This document shows, piece by piece, positions 34,183 through 48,400 of a stretch of 64,000 bases of DNA (positions are counted from its first letter, which is position 1; every line of letters starts with the position of its first letter). The translations under genes and the position numbers were made by a program. The stretch is taken from positions 2,026,016-2,090,015 of the forward strand of contig WMCF01000067.1 in assembly GCA_009792885.1 (NCBI GenBank), in the 5' to 3' direction. The notes beneath the pieces were generated by a model, which saw only the letters and a program-made list of their open reading frames with translations, did not search any database and was not told where the DNA came from. The DNA comes from Eremophila alpestris peregrina (taxonomy: Eukaryota; Chordata; Aves; Passeriformes; Alaudidae).

Positions 34183-37100
34183 TCAGAGCTTGGTGCAATA
34201 TAACTGTTCCTTAGGGAAGCTATTTTCAGTGACAGAGGTTTCTTTTTTCCCAAAATTCAGCTTGTTGAATTCTGCTTTTATTTCCATGATTGATTTTCCC
34301 TTGGTCTCAGGAAGATACAGGTAGATGAAAATTGCTGATAAAGCAAGGATTCCCAAAAAGATAAGGAAGCAGAAGGGTCCAAGGTTATCCTGCAAGCAGA
34401 AATGCAAGACAATGTAAGGGAAAAAAACAAACTCATTTTTATTTCCCTGCCCTTTAGTGCAAGCCTGTGCCTTAGAAGTTCAAATTCAAAGGTGAGCTCA
34501 ATAGACAATCCAGGACAGGTGTCAAACCAGGAGGTTCCACTGGCCATGTCTGACCTGAGTCCAACTGCTGCTCCTTGACAGCCTGGGGGATTCTGAGCAG
34601 GTTTGGTGTTTGGACAGAGCACTAAGCTTTGCATGTCACTGCAATTTATTGCTATTATTTTGCCTCTTGTCAGCATTCAGAAATAGATTGGCCTGGAAAG
34701 AGGGATCCTGTGAGAGTCACTTACAACAATTACTGGAAAAATCATCCCAAGTACGAACAGTCCCATCCAGTTGATGCAGCCAACAATCAGAAAGGCTGAT
34801 GGTCTGTATGACTGGCTGAAGATCTCAACCATCACAGATATGGTGGCTCCAGCTGCAAAAGCAAAGCCAAACACACAGCAGGTTTATTTGTTTCCTTGCT
34901 TCTGCTGGAGCTCCTCCCAATGGCAGAGAGGACAGACAGGCAGAACAGGTGACCTGCTGATGGGTGGTCTCTGCTGTGATTCCAGAAATGGAATCCAGCA
35001 GTTAATTTAGGTTCCTCTTGTATGTACTGGAATGCTTTTTCTCCTGTCAGTGGATCTGTGCAGTTCCATGTTGCACTGGTGGTTGTTACTGGTGCAGTGG
35101 TTTATAAAACCAGCCTCCCTTTGGGCTGCTGTGGCCACTTCCACCTGGAGCTTGTTGGTAGGCAGAAGCTTAACTTGTTACGTTATTGAAGATGATTACT
35201 ATAACATACCTGGCAATTCCTAGAATCCTGTTTTTAGCTGATTAATTTAGAAATTGCTTTGAAATTTCTATCTCACACCCTCTGGAGAAGATGATGCTGT
35301 TTGAAATTATTTAGATCATGTGATCAGTGATAACATTTGAGGGTCTGTATCCTTGTCCTGTCTCCCTCTTGTATGTGTCTGCCCTTCCCTCCTTAATTTC
35401 AAGAACTTTTTAGCAAGGCACTGGCCTGTTCTTCCTCTGCCAGTTGTGTTGCCAGCCAATACAACCCCAGATTTCCTCCCAGTGTAACCACAGATGTACT
35501 CACATGGTCCAATTCCATAGAAGACAACGAACAGAAAGATCAAGATGACACTGAAGTAATGCATCCAGAAAAAACGATGCTGAAAGTGAGAAAGCAGTGA
35601 TATCAAACCATTAGAGACATGACAGAATAGCAGAGCTCTGTACTTCCTGCACTGGCTGAAGGTTTTATACATCTCCTGTGAGTTAGGAGCAGAAAGGGGC
35701 TGGGGAAGTGGCCAGAAGGCTGCTGCCTCCTCACCTGCAGTGACAGGGTCATGGTGAGCAGGGCCAGCACAGAGCACATCAGGGAGTATCCACCCCAGAG
35801 CAGCACCTTCCTCCCAAACCGGTCAATAAGGGTGCTCTGGAAAGCAGAAACATGGATCACACACCCCAGTTCCCAAAGGAAACCATTCCTCCTGTCTCCA
35901 TGTGTTCTGTGCAGGAGACTTGCCTAAGTAATAGCCATAAATCAGTGTCATTTGACAGTCTCTTAGTTCCTAATAAATTTGATTAGTTTTTCAAAACTAA
36001 TTCATCATTAATTAAGCAGTGTTTATTAATCAATCCTAAGCTGTTATTAGACAGTTCTCTCTCCTGCATGCTGTCATATGTCAAATTGTGCACGCATACA
36101 TACACACATCTAATCCAGAACATCAGAAAATTGTTATTTTGCAGAAAAAAAGTGAGTTTAAAGACACACAGCCATGCAAACAATTTGGGAAAAAAATTTC
36201 TTTGTATCCTGCCTGTGGTTTTGCAGATGCAGGAAGATGTGGCTTAGGTTATGCAAAATTTCCCTGAGCCCAGTTATAAGAAAGGAAAAGCACAGTTGTT
36301 GACCACATTAAATTTTTGCTTCAAACTCAATTCTGAAAAGACTTACACACAGTATAGAGGATAAGCACTCACACAACCCAACTCCCAGGGACACGTATGG
36401 GATAAGGTATTCTTCAAACTTGGCTGTGTGGAATACTTCAAAAGAATAGAAGTAGATCTGAAAAATGCAAAGGGAAAATTAACTAGTGAAAAAAGGTGTT
36501 GCATTTGAGATACATTTAAGCTGTTTAATAACATTGACTTTTAGAGGTTTGTAATGCTGCCTAGTGTTGTCTCTTGTCCTGGGGATAGAGAGAGCACTCA
36601 ACTGCATTGATTCCACAGAGCTGCAGTGTGGTCATGACAGTGATGAGGATGTAGAGCTGCCAGCGCAGGGACGGCTCCCTGAGCACCTCCAGGACACGCA
36701 GGCTTTTCGTGCTCGCCATCGCACCCTTCTCCTTCATGATGTCATCAAGTTCTGCTTGGTGGTCTCCTTCCCCCCAGAGCTTCCTGATGGCTGGAGGGCA
36801 GAAAGAGGGAAGTGCATTATCCTACCAGGACAGCTCCATCAGGAGTGCTTGCATTAAACCCTTCAGGCTGCCTGGCCATTGGAGTAGGGGGTTGTGCTGG
36901 TGCAGCTTCTGCCATCTGCTTGCTGCAGGGGCAGGGGGCAATTTGAAGGGTTTTGCTGTCTGGTTGTCAGTACAGCACAGCTTTCTAATGTGGAGTTTGC
37001 TTCACTCTAAACAAAGTAATATTTGAGTACTTTTTATTTACTAATACAAAGAAGGACAACTGCCTGAACCATTTCCTTTAAAGAAATAAAGCAGTGCCCA

Positions 37101-40100
37101 CCAAGGTGGAAATGTTGGACATGCTGATATACATCTGTGTTTCTTGTCTTCATGGACTGAATGAGGCTGAGTGAGGCCCAGTTAATCCAGACACTGCCAT
37201 GGGTACTTCAGCTGCTGTGTGTGAAAGTGCCTGTGCTCCATGGCTCTGCATGAGCAGCTCTGCCCTGCCCCATCCTCTGCAGAGGCTCTCACTGTGACAG
37301 GGCAGATGAAGGGAAGTAAGTGAGGAAAGCAGACACTCTACCTTTCCTGCAGGCTTCCTCATTACCCTTCTGTATCAGGAGGTAGGATGGTGAATCAGGG
37401 AAAAATGGGAGGGTAACCAGTTGAACCAATGCTGAAAGTCCACTAGATGCTAACAACCATGGCCACATAGCTTCGCTTCCTAAAATCTCCCTGGAAAGTG
37501 TATGTGAAACAAAATAATGCTGAAATCATGGAATGAATGTTCAGGAAGTTTTCCTGAGTGATAAAGATTGCTCAGATTCCCTTCAAGGGTTCACTGGAGT
37601 TAACTCCTGAATTTTAATTTGGCAACTTTCACAAATTTGGTTATTTTTATTTCTGACAATTTAGTTTAAAGGAATTATCTGGTATTTTGAAAATCTTTCT
37701 GAATATCATTGGAACCCAGTATAATGTCTAGAGGGCTGATGAGACTGATTTCACCACTGCTTGGCCACAAGAGCAAAGTGTCTTGCTAAGACTGTTCATG
37801 TAAGCACACTGAATTTTGAAGCAGAAGTTTCCTAGTAGTATGAGTGTGGAAATAAGAAGAAACCAGATTATGAGTAAATCTTTTTCTGGCTTTTAAAATT
37901 AAAACTATATTTCCCTCAAATACCATCAATATTTTTCTTCTGGCATAATCTAATGCATGTTTTGGGGAGGAGGGGAGTGTTTCTCAGTCACTGACTAGGT
38001 GGGAGGGTAAAGTTATAGAAACATTACTACTTTTAGTGTAACCTGATAGGAAAATTGGAGAATTTACCGTAGTCCAACAACCTGTCCTGTGAGTTTGCCC
38101 AGGGTCAGAAAAACAGCAACAGTGGAGTTGGTAAACCCACGCAGCTTCTTGGGTGAAATCTCTCCAACATACTGAGGATGTATGTTGAGAGAAAAACCTT
38201 GAACACACAAGAGGATAAATAACAATTAAAATATTTAGAAAAACTTAATTTTTTGACCATCCTCTCTTATATTGTTTCCATTCACTCTGGTATTTAGGTT
38301 ACAATTTCTTGCAAAACAGATGATAACTCACTTTTATTGAGTGCCTGTTGTATTTGCTTTAAAATCCACTCTGCAGGGATGGCTGTAGAGACATCCCCAG
38401 GCCAAGGCAGATCATGGTGACATACCTGAACCAATGCCATAGAGGAAGCGCCCAACCAGGATCATCTCGAAGGATCTGGCTGTTTTACTGAGGGCCATGA
38501 AAAGTGCAGCTACCAACATGATCAGGTTGGTGAACATTTGGCACTTTTTCCTGAAAAAAAAAAAAAAAGACCTTGAGAATTTATTCTGAAATAAGAACTT
38601 CTTGTACTCTTTTGACTACTCTTGTAATGGAATGGCTGAAATAATTTCAACTTAGGATAGTCAAAATGGTTCTTTAAAATTTTAGGATCTTTTAGATTTG
38701 AATTAATAAAATTTTTTTGGTTAGAATTTAAACACTTGGCACCCTTTGTCAGCATTTCCACAGTACAAGAAGGGAAAGAGATTGAAGGACTGGCCCAGTT
38801 TGTCACCAAGGTTTTTAACTGGCTATAAGTCTTTATAAAATGTCAGGCTGCTCCCCAGAAATAGTCTGAGTCCACAGGTCCCATTCTAGAATGGCTCATA
38901 CTAAAGACTCTTTGCTGAATGCATGATCTGAGATGGCAGACAGTTTTTTAGAGGCATATTTCATTCCAAAATCACTCTGTGAGAGTTGCAGGCTGGTGTG
39001 CTCACCATCCTGGTGTCTCAGGCTCAAAGCCTTTGGCACTCAGATGCTTTGCTGTGACACTTGTTAGACAAGAGCCCCCTTGCACGCATTAAGGATCACA
39101 GAGACTCTGTGTTTAGGCTGTGATTCAGCAATCAGGCTACCACATGTTAAATAACCCCTGGGAGAGGTGCATGATCTTGTTTCCAGTCCTGGGAGACTCT
39201 CAGAGTGTGGGATGAGGCAGTGTCCCACAAGAAATTTCTTGGGGGCACTTACCTGTTAGCAAAGAACACAATTGCAGGCAGGCTAAGATGGTTTGTTGAG
39301 ACCCAACTGAGGGGCCCCTGGATCAGTGTGTTGTGGAGCAGATCTGTAAGTGGGTCACACCAAGGAGATATGTTTGCCAATTGCTCTGCAAATGAAATTA
39401 GTGGTGTTATACACAAGGCACCGAGAACAGACCAGCCTGGTGAGGAGTCCTTCCTTCGTCCAGTGGCAAAGAGACTTTGGAACTTTCAGTAAAATGGATT
39501 GCCAAGAACAGAGATGTCTCTTGGATATTTGCTTTGGTGCTGATTTTCCTTACAGTGGAATTACGAGCAATTTTTTTTGTCCTATCTCCAAATTTTCCCT
39601 AGAGTAGATCTGAATATTTAATGAAATGTCACCACCCCAAAATGAGTGTATTTAAATGGAAATCTGACTCTTTGTCATATAAGGGTATTTTCCAGGTGTT
39701 TGAGTAGCTGCACATAATGTGTTACAACACAAGACACACAGCTCCTTTATTGGAGTTTGTAAAGCTTGGGAGATCTTTTTGAGAGTGATAGGGGACCTTG
39801 AAGAGAATGTGATCCTGTGCCACTACTCCCAGAGGCACTGATTGGTGATGTGATGATGACTGCAGCCCTTACAGAACACTGTTCCCTGGGGAGGGCAGAT
39901 AAATAGGACAGAAAGCTGCTTGGAAAAAGTGGATGTGCCAGGAAACCAAATCAATTGTCTCCAACAGGGTTGCTTCAACCAAAAAGAAGGGACTTATTTG
40001 TCCACCTTGGTATTTCCCTGTACTTTCTGACTGCTGAGCTGTGACAAGGAGCACTTACTTCCTGTATTTCGTGGTCAGGTAGCCACAGCAGAGGCTTCCC

Positions 40101-41685
40101 AGGAATCCTCCTATGCCATAAACAGACACAATGAAGGACCACAGCAGCATGATTGTCTCAGGATGGAGGGGGGAGCCATGTCGATGGATCCAGGTTTCAT
40201 TGATAAACTTCCTGATGTGCTGAAAAATAAAACCAGATTTGCCTGGAGAATGGGTATAAGATCCCTTCACATTTGGCTGTTGTACTTCAGGTAAAGCTTA
40301 TCATTCTCACAGTAGCCTTATTTTGTGACTTTTTAAAGCTCATTGAGATCACACTCAAATTCTTCAAGTCTGCATCAGTCAGGAAGCTCCCTGGTGAGCA
40401 TGCTGAGAGCTCCTTTTGTGCCCTCCTTTGGAGACTTGTACACTGCATGGCAAGAGCTTATTTAAAACAGAAAATGCTATCCAGTTCCTTAAAGGAGGAA
40501 AAGTTCTCTACACACGTGATTTTACTGTTAGCTAAAGAAAAGGCCTAGACATATCAGCTGAATGCTCAGTAAATCTGGGATTTATGGGAGAACAGAGGGC
40601 TCAGGCTCTCACCTTCGTGTTCTCAGAGAGATGGCTACTTACCACAGAAGGATAGTTGATGACAGAAATATGGAATCCATATGGGAAGCTACCACCAATT
40701 CCCAGCACTAAGATCATTTGAAGTAGTCCCTGGAACTGAACCTGCAAAGCAAAAATAAAATGCTTCATCAGCTTCTCACTACTCTGGTTTGGTGCAAGAC
40801 AGAGACTTTGCAGCCACACTGGTCCTTCCTCTTTGTGCACTTCAGATCCTTTTGAATTTAAATATTTTTCAAAATCCTTCTAATCTGCTGCCAAAGTGTG
40901 ACCATCAGGCACAGTGCCAGAGCAAACAATATGGATGTAAGGGTGATAATCCATCACTCTGCTGGCAAGAAGGAAAAGGAGCTTGAGAAGGTCCTGATAG
41001 TACTCCTGATAGGAGTTCTCACTGTATGTGACAGGTGGCTGGATAAAGGTGTCAGTCCTGGACATGGGGAAGAGGGAATAATTTTCCCTGTCTGCAGTCA
41101 ACAGCAACCACTGCACACCAAACCATAATGTGTGATAATACATATCCTCCCTTTTTGAGATTATGGGAACTCTTGATGAATTATATTAACTACCTCTTGA
41201 TGAAGTGAAGAAAGTAATTTATTTAAAAGTTTATGTCATGATTTCTTAGCCTTTTGCTGTACCATTACTATCTTCTTTATTTTGGGAAATCATCCGAGTG
41301 CTTAATATTTAGTGTTGTTTTCAGTAATTTAGAAGACAAAGTAAAGTATTATTGTCAATGGTGGAAGAGCCAGAGGTGTTGTTAGATTTTAATTTAATTT
41401 AATTTAATTTAATTTAATTTCATTTCATTTCATTTCATTTCATTTCATTTCATTTCATTTCAATCTTGTTGCACAGAAAAGACAACGCAACAGGATCTTC
41501 ATGGCCCCAAGCCCCATTGCTCTTTGTGATGTTTAAACACACAAAGGAAAGATGGTCTCTGTAACAAAGGAATTTAAACTCTTTAAAGAACCTAAATCTC
41601 TAGTATTTTGTTATCTTTGTCTTTCAAGCCAGAGGCTGAGGAGATGTGAGCAGGTACTCACCAGGTTGGAGAAGAAGGCAGCCAT
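34183..41685 (-). CDS. SLC2A11: SLC2A11-like facilitative hexose transporter, copy A (complete)
   Basis: Twelve-helix membrane transporter of the class II GLUT family (GLUT5/GLUT11 type), expected at the plasma membrane or an internal membrane. Twelve coding exons join in frame: 41685-41662, 40741-40643, 40219-40059, 38550-38426, 38197-38068, 37490-37342, 36790-36603, 36457-36347, 35836-35735, 35579-35504, 34852-34725 and 34389-34183. They give 499 codons plus TGA (human GLUT11 about 500). Motifs visible are the loop 1 N-glycosylation site NET (48-50), GRFLYGIGSG (TM4), YVGEISPKKLRG, QLCGINA (TM7), DRFGRK (loop 8-9), GIGPSG (TM10) and LPETKGKS (from 457). Departures are PDSPS (211-215) where the family has PESPR, and YRKKK where loop 2-3 normally has GRKK. 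The start MAAFFSNL is a 24-bp exon; an alternative upstream first exon is possible. The orthologue (SLC2A11, SLC2A11B or another avian paralogue) is unresolved. Confidence 0.92.
41391..41462. repeat. Compound pentanucleotide microsatellite (TTTAA)n(TTTCA)n
   Basis: Roughly six AATTT units run directly into about eight CATTT units in the same pentamer register, in intron 1 of SLC2A11-like copy A. On the transcribed minus strand the units read TGAAA then TTAAA. The two blocks differ by one base per unit and meet at a single switch point. Confidence 0.95.
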
Positions 41686-41699
41686 GTCCTGTGAAGGAG

Positions 41700-44600
41700 C
41701 CTGTGCCTGCTGCTCACTGCTGGGACCTGCCAAGGGAACCAAGTGCTCACATTATACAACAGCAGTGCCACTGAACTAGCCCCATGTTACTGAAGTTAAA
41801 TTTTACTTCAGAGGTTTTTGAGTTAATTGCACATATTCCAGCTGTCGTACAAAGTTTAGGATTGCTGGATTAAATATTTCAACCAGTGGTTATGTCTAGC
41901 CCCAGTAAACAGGATGTATCCCTTGCAGAACCCACACACTTCATGGACTCTGTCTTCTGCTGTGGGGACAGAGGACCAAGAAAACAATCTTAAACAGGAT
42001 TCCCATCAGCCTGCTCAGTTTTCAATATAAGTGAGAGACTTAAAGACAGAGTTCTCTCATTGACATCTTAGATGGGGCTTGGACAGTGAACTCCAGGACT
42101 TTGACATGTAATAGGAAAGAGCTGTCCCCTCTCCAGGTGATGGCAACTGGAGCACATCATAACTTAATCATTACTGGAAGGAACTGAACTACTCCAGGAT
42201 TTTGAAATGGGGTTCAAACTTAACAATTCTACCATGGCACACCAGGCTTGACCAGCCAAGCATTTAGTAGATGATTTTTCTTTGCTAGTAGAGAGAAAGA
42301 TTCATCATGCACAGTTTTGTCTGGCATTTCCACTAGTCAGTGTACTTATTTCTGTTTTGTGATGAAAAATAAGGTTGCTTTGAAGCTGTTTTGTAACCTC
42401 CACAGCTGGATTGATGTCTGCTTCTTCTGAGAGAAAATTCTCAGGCTTCAACTTCAGTTATTTCACAATTTAGAGGATTTTGAATGTATTTAGTTGGTAA
42501 ATGGCTGAGTTATCACTTGCCATTGACACTTCAGTTGAAGGAGAGGATGAAGAAATCATAAAGGGCAAGCAGTTACATTTACTAGAAAATATTTCATATG
42601 CAAAGCATATTCCTGGATTCTCTAGCTAATGTTTGAAATGTAGTGTAAGGTACCACCCTGCCATTTCTCCTGCCACTCTCAGGCCTCATTGTGACCTTGG
42701 CTTTGCTGTTGATTTGTGCTGAGAGTTCATGGAGGGATTTTTTTTCAGTTGAGGTTCTCCAGCAGATAAGCTGTTGTTAGAGCACAAATGAGACTGTCCC
42801 TTTGATGCTTAGAATTACTTTCCTTTTCTGTGAAGTTATTCAAAGTTGGAACAATATGATGTGCATCTGACAAAGGGACAGAATTCCATGTTAGCTGCTG
42901 GCACCTGCCTTGCTCAGATGATATTGGGGGGACACACAAACAGGCAATAACATGGAGATTCCAGCATGGGGCACTCCTCAAATGCAGCCTCTTGCACATA
43001 TTATCTAATGTTTTACTTTTCCCACTTCTACTTTAGTGTATTTATACATATTGGAACTTACACCTTTAGCTCTTGGACTTCAGTTTAGGATTCCTACTTT
43101 GGGTAGGTTGAATCTTCCTCTCATAACTCCCTTCCTGTGTTAATGTCTTTTGCATTTATGGTGATTAGTGACTGTACTGCTTGTGTGCTGTAACTGCTTA
43201 GCCTGTTCTGAGACCCCCTTTCTTAGATGTGCAGTTTCATAAAAAGAAGTTATATCTTACAGGTATCATTTAATCAGGCAGTATGAGGTCATGTAGTCAT
43301 TTATCTTGCAGTTTTACAGTCATGTGTGACACACATATCCAAAGCTGTGCTCACCCTTCCTTAATACAGATCCATATTTTTTGTGTCCAGCTGACAGAAG
43401 TTCACAGATCCATTTCTAAAGTTTTCATGTTTGCCTCAATTAGTATTTGACACAAATCTTACCTATGACCTGATGTCTCTGGAAGATAATGCATGTGTAG
43501 CATTCCTGAATTACTGTCCCCTTTGTCCCTGTGCCCTCCCACGTGTATTTGAGCCATCCCTTTTGCTGTTTCATCCCTTGACCACCCTGTCCCCATGACA
43601 CAGCTCTTGCTCCACTGAGCAGAGGCCAAGGCTGACCTGTGCTCCCCTTGGCTGTTCCACTTCACTTCCACTGCAATGTTCCACAGGCCATCACAGCTTC
43701 CTGGGGAGGGCCCAGGGGCAGGCTCTCCTCAGAGGCACCTAATGGATAACTGAGATCAGAGAAGGGCTCACTGGAGGGTCTGTCAGCTGTGCTACACTGT
43801 GCCACTCTGCTCTTGTTCCCAGAGATTTCAGGGATTGTTGGAATGGAATGGTGTTTCCAGAATGGCTGGTGGAGAACAGAGGATTCTGTTTTGCAAAAAG
43901 TTGATATTTCTTATCTATATTGGTAGCTGTCTTCAGATGACTGGTAGTTTTTAATCATATTGCATGCACATGGAACACTACAAAATTATTGACATTTCTG
44001 ACTTCAGGACACTTCATGTTTCCTAGATATATAGTTCTATTTATGGATATTTAATGAGATGTCTGAAGTGTCACTCAGTACTAAAGACAGGAATAATGAA
44101 AAACCCCAGTCATGGAAGGTTATGCACACCAACAACTTTTTCTAGTCAACTCCCCTGAGGAGATCATGATGTGGGGAAAGAAATGTTTGTGGAGGCCAGA
44201 AGTTTTATTACAAGGCAATCTGCCATTTTTATTATGGTTACCATTTGCAATTAAAAATAAGCAGCAGTTAAGATGAACAATTGAATTCTTATTTTTAATA
44301 ACCTTATTTGAGTTGAAGTAAATATGCCAGTCAAAGCAACAGCAGAGGTAAAACCACTCATTTTACTGTGCAAGTCGAGAGTTTGGACTTTAAATTGTAT
44401 AGGTGTGCTTATAGTAAGCCTTGGCTTTGTTCATGTTCTTCCTCACAGTATTGCTTTCCTTCTACAGCCATGTGAGCCTCTCATTAATAGAGGGGAACAC
44501 ACAGAACATTAGACACCTTCTAAAGGAAAGAAAAGTCCCATGGGCCTGGATATAAAAAAGTTTCTGATTCAATCAGTTCCAGTCTGAGGCAGTTCTTCTG

Positions 44601-45400
44601 GGGTAAACAGGTTCCAGGGAGCTGAAAGTCACACGAGGAAAGTGGCAGGATTCACAGCCCTTGAGATATCTGTGGGAATTCTGCTCCTGGAGGAGGAGCT
44701 GCAGACTTGAGATGACAGCAGGGATGGGCAGGACAGCACAGAGTATCTAAAATGACTGTGGGTGCTTGGGGTTTGTGGTGATGGATTCCATCCATCAGTC
44801 CTTTGAGCTCCATTGCTGCTGAAAGGCAATGTGAAAAGGCTGAAGTCTGTCAAACTGCACAAGGACAACATGGCACTGTGCATGGGAACCTGGCAAGGCT
44901 TGGCTGTTCAGTTGAATCTAGAGAAACAAAGAATTTATCTCCTATTCCACTAAATTTTTTCTTTAATCTGTTATGGATTGAACTCTAGCCAGAGATAGCA
45001 AGCCAAGAACTTCACTGTTCCCATTTCAGTGCTGTAAAAACATACTCAGAAATCAGAGAGAGAGAGATGATCACAGGTCTTCCCTTTCTCTGTGGTCAGC
45101 AGAGTGTTTATAAATTCTACACGTGTAGTTTCAGCATGTATTAGTTGCTCTCTTGAGAAGAGATTTACACATCAGCATGCTAAACAAAAATGCTCATGGT
45201 TCACACAAGTCTATCCTGTTAATATCAGCCCTTATCCCTTTTCAGAGCTGCCCAGAGTGGAGTGCTTGAGAAAGAAGCTGGTTTGGCAAAATGGGAACGT
45301 TGTAATGACAGATAGGAAAGCTGACAGTCCATTTGGAGCAACTTTTTAGTCAGAAAATGGCAAATATCTTTTTTTCCCTACTTTTTTTACAAAAATCTGA
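41700..45400. other. Intergenic DNA between SLC2A11-like copies A and B, no gene recognised
   Basis: About 3.7 kb upstream of copy A and downstream of copy B. I looked for decayed SLC2A11 exons, especially the PETKG-bearing last exon, and saw none. No CpG island marks the copy A start. Confidence 0.5.
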
Positions 45401-45416
45401 TTCTCCCTTAAGCTGG

Positions 45417-48400
45417 TCAGAGCCTGGTGCAGAAGGCATAATCCTCTGTGACATGATTTGGAGTTGCTGGAATAGGCTTGTTTTTAAAGTTTAGCTTATT
45501 GAATTCTTCTGTGATTTCCATGATTGATTTCCCTTTTGTTTCTGGAAGGAACAGGTGGATAATTATCCCTGAAGTGAAAAGTATCACCATAAAGATGAGG
45601 AAGCAGAAGTGCTTGAGTCTTTCCTGCAGGGAAGAACAAAGTGAGAAAGAGAGCAAGATGAGCATATCTTTGCTTTAGTCACTTTCTTGGCACATTTTTT
45701 ATATTTGGGTCCCATGATGCCTTAAGTTTTAGCTTTTCTATTTTTCAGATGCTGTACTGCATGAGTGTATAACTCTGAATTCTGTACAGAATGGCAGTTA
45801 GCTTTCTCCTCATTTTGGTCAGACTAAACAATCCTTCCAGGCCTGGGAACCAAGGTCATCAACACAGCCTCAGGTCTGAAAAGTGTAAACCAAAGTGAAT
45901 TGGGGTGGAGGAAACTGGGGGAATGTGATTTCATTACCTGAGGCTGTAATTGGACAATTAACCTCTGATATGCAGAGAGACCGAACCTTTATCTGGCTGA
46001 GGAACTCATGCCCGTGGTCCATCCTGGGTGTAGCCTCTGCCCAAGGTGCCTCCTTTGAAGGCCTTTAATAAATACCTACTTAATTCTTTTAACCCTGCCC
46101 AGCCTCTGTTCTAGGCAGCCTCTCAAGGCATCACCCAAAGTATTTTGAATTTGATAAGGAATTCTTTCCCTTTTGACCTTTGACAAATATTTCAGTCTGA
46201 ATGAGTATCTTGGGCACATCATGTTGCAGAAGGGGATGTGGGAGCAGGCAGCAGGAGCACTCAGCACTGTCCCTGCTGCCCCGGGCACTGCCCCAGGCAC
46301 TCACCACGATGAAAGGGAAGCTGGTGCCAATCACAAACACCCCCAGCCAGTTCAGAACCGAGCTGATCACAAAGGCAGGAGGTCTGCAGGACAGCTTGAA
46401 AATCTCTACCCTGGTGGAAACCGTGGCACCACCTGAAAGGAAACAAGAACAGTGATTGTTTCTTGTTTGAAGTGTTTGGATTCAACGTTTGGATTGAGTG
46501 TTACTGTTACACTGTCAGCTGATGGATGCTGCTACAATGGACTGGCACGAGTACCAGAACTGCACAGTGGCATTGACATGTCGCTCTTTTTTACAAAAGA
46601 AAACCTTTGTGGCATCTAATAAGCTGCTGGACATCAGCTTGTTAAAGTGGTAAAATACTCAAATAAATTTTTGGGGACATCCAAGAATGTAGGAGAAAAG
46701 GACTTTTGTACAGTAACTAATGTGGTTATGGAGAAGTTACTTTATTGTTTACAATAAGCAACAGTTATAGATTTTAGGATGTATATTCACACAATCACCC
46801 ATTATTTGATTGGATCCTCAGCTTTGTTTATGAGGCTGGCACACACTCCTCAAGGTACTTAATTGGTCAAAGTCTATCATTATGTTGAGCTTACTTTTAT
46901 TTGAGGTTTGCATTTTTGATGGTTAGTTTCTCAGGCTCTTCATTCTTATTTTAGTCCTGCTTTTGCTTTAGTGGCTTTGGTGAATTCTTGAGGGTTTGAA
47001 TAACAAAACTACAGGTGTTCTGATAAGATTACAAGGAGTTTGGCTGGTACACAGAATGACCCAACTCTACTAATACATTACTGCACAAGAATTAAGTAGC
47101 TGACACTTGAGAAAGCCTGACATCCTCTCATGAAAGAAGATGTGTCAGGATGAAACGACAATTGCTATTGCTAAAATGAATTTCCTGTGTGATTCTAGAT
47201 TACCAATCAGTGGTCTTCCCAGATTTACTTCCTGGGCATTTCAGTTACCAAAGTCACAGGATTTCAACTGTTTTGAGTTAGGAAAAGAATTCAACCCTGC
47301 CATATGGGAAGGCAAATATTAAAAAAATTATCAGCCTTTATGAAATAAAATTTAATGAGTAGCAGGCAATAGATGCTAGGAAAAAAATTACTCCAAAGTA
47401 GGTCTTCTGCACTGCTGTTCATGTGGGATATGATGTAGCATTATACAACACTGAATTTAAAAGAACTTTTGCTTGTCTTTTTATCATTTTTTTTCCCTCG
47501 CATTTTAAAAAAATCTTTCACCCATCTGCTTTTGCTCTATTTTTGCTGTATTTTTCCAGTGTGTTCCTTTCCTCTTGTTAGTAAAACTCAAACCTGATGG
47601 GATTGAATTTTATTTCCAATGAATAACTGGACCCACAATTCTCAAACTACTGCAAGACTATGTTAAATGAATTTACTTATGCTAAATATTATGCAATATA
47701 AGGCAGTATTTTCCTACCCCTATTAATAAGCTCACATGACACAATTCTTTTATTTCCTTTGATTGAGAACTTACCTGGCCCAACAGCAAAGACAACTGAA
47801 AACAGGATAATGAGAGCAAGGCTGCAGTATGGCATCCAGAAGTACCAGTCCTGGGGGAAAAAGGGCACAACAAACTCCTGTTGAAAGCTGTTAACAGCCC
47901 TGGGTGAGGAATGCTCCTGCTTTTCCAACACTGACACCTCCAGAAGGAAATATTCAGTATGTGGGAGTGCTTTACTCTGCATGGAGCAGCTGAGGTGTTT
48001 CTGAGGTGAGCAGACACAGGTATGCCAGTGCAGAGCAGCTGCAGATCCAGGGAGGATGCATTTACACCAATCTGAAGAGTACTTTTGCACCCTGTCCTTT
48101 CTTTTTGACCTCACAGTGCTTCCTCTGATCCTTAGGGATACGAGAAGGACAAATCACATCTTCCTTAACTTTTGTTAAGTTATAGATTTAACAACTGGTA
48201 CTGAAAAGCAGATTTTCTTGATCTTAGTCAAGGAGAAATGAGACTTGATGCCTTCGGAAAGAAAGATTTCTCTCCTGTGTTTGAGAGCTTTCATGAATGA
48301 AACAAAAGCAGAAGTCTGCTGCCACCTTGCTTCCAGATCAATTTTGCAGTGTATTTCTAGAGTAGCTCTGGATGAGTACTGATAATGCAGGTGATTTCCT

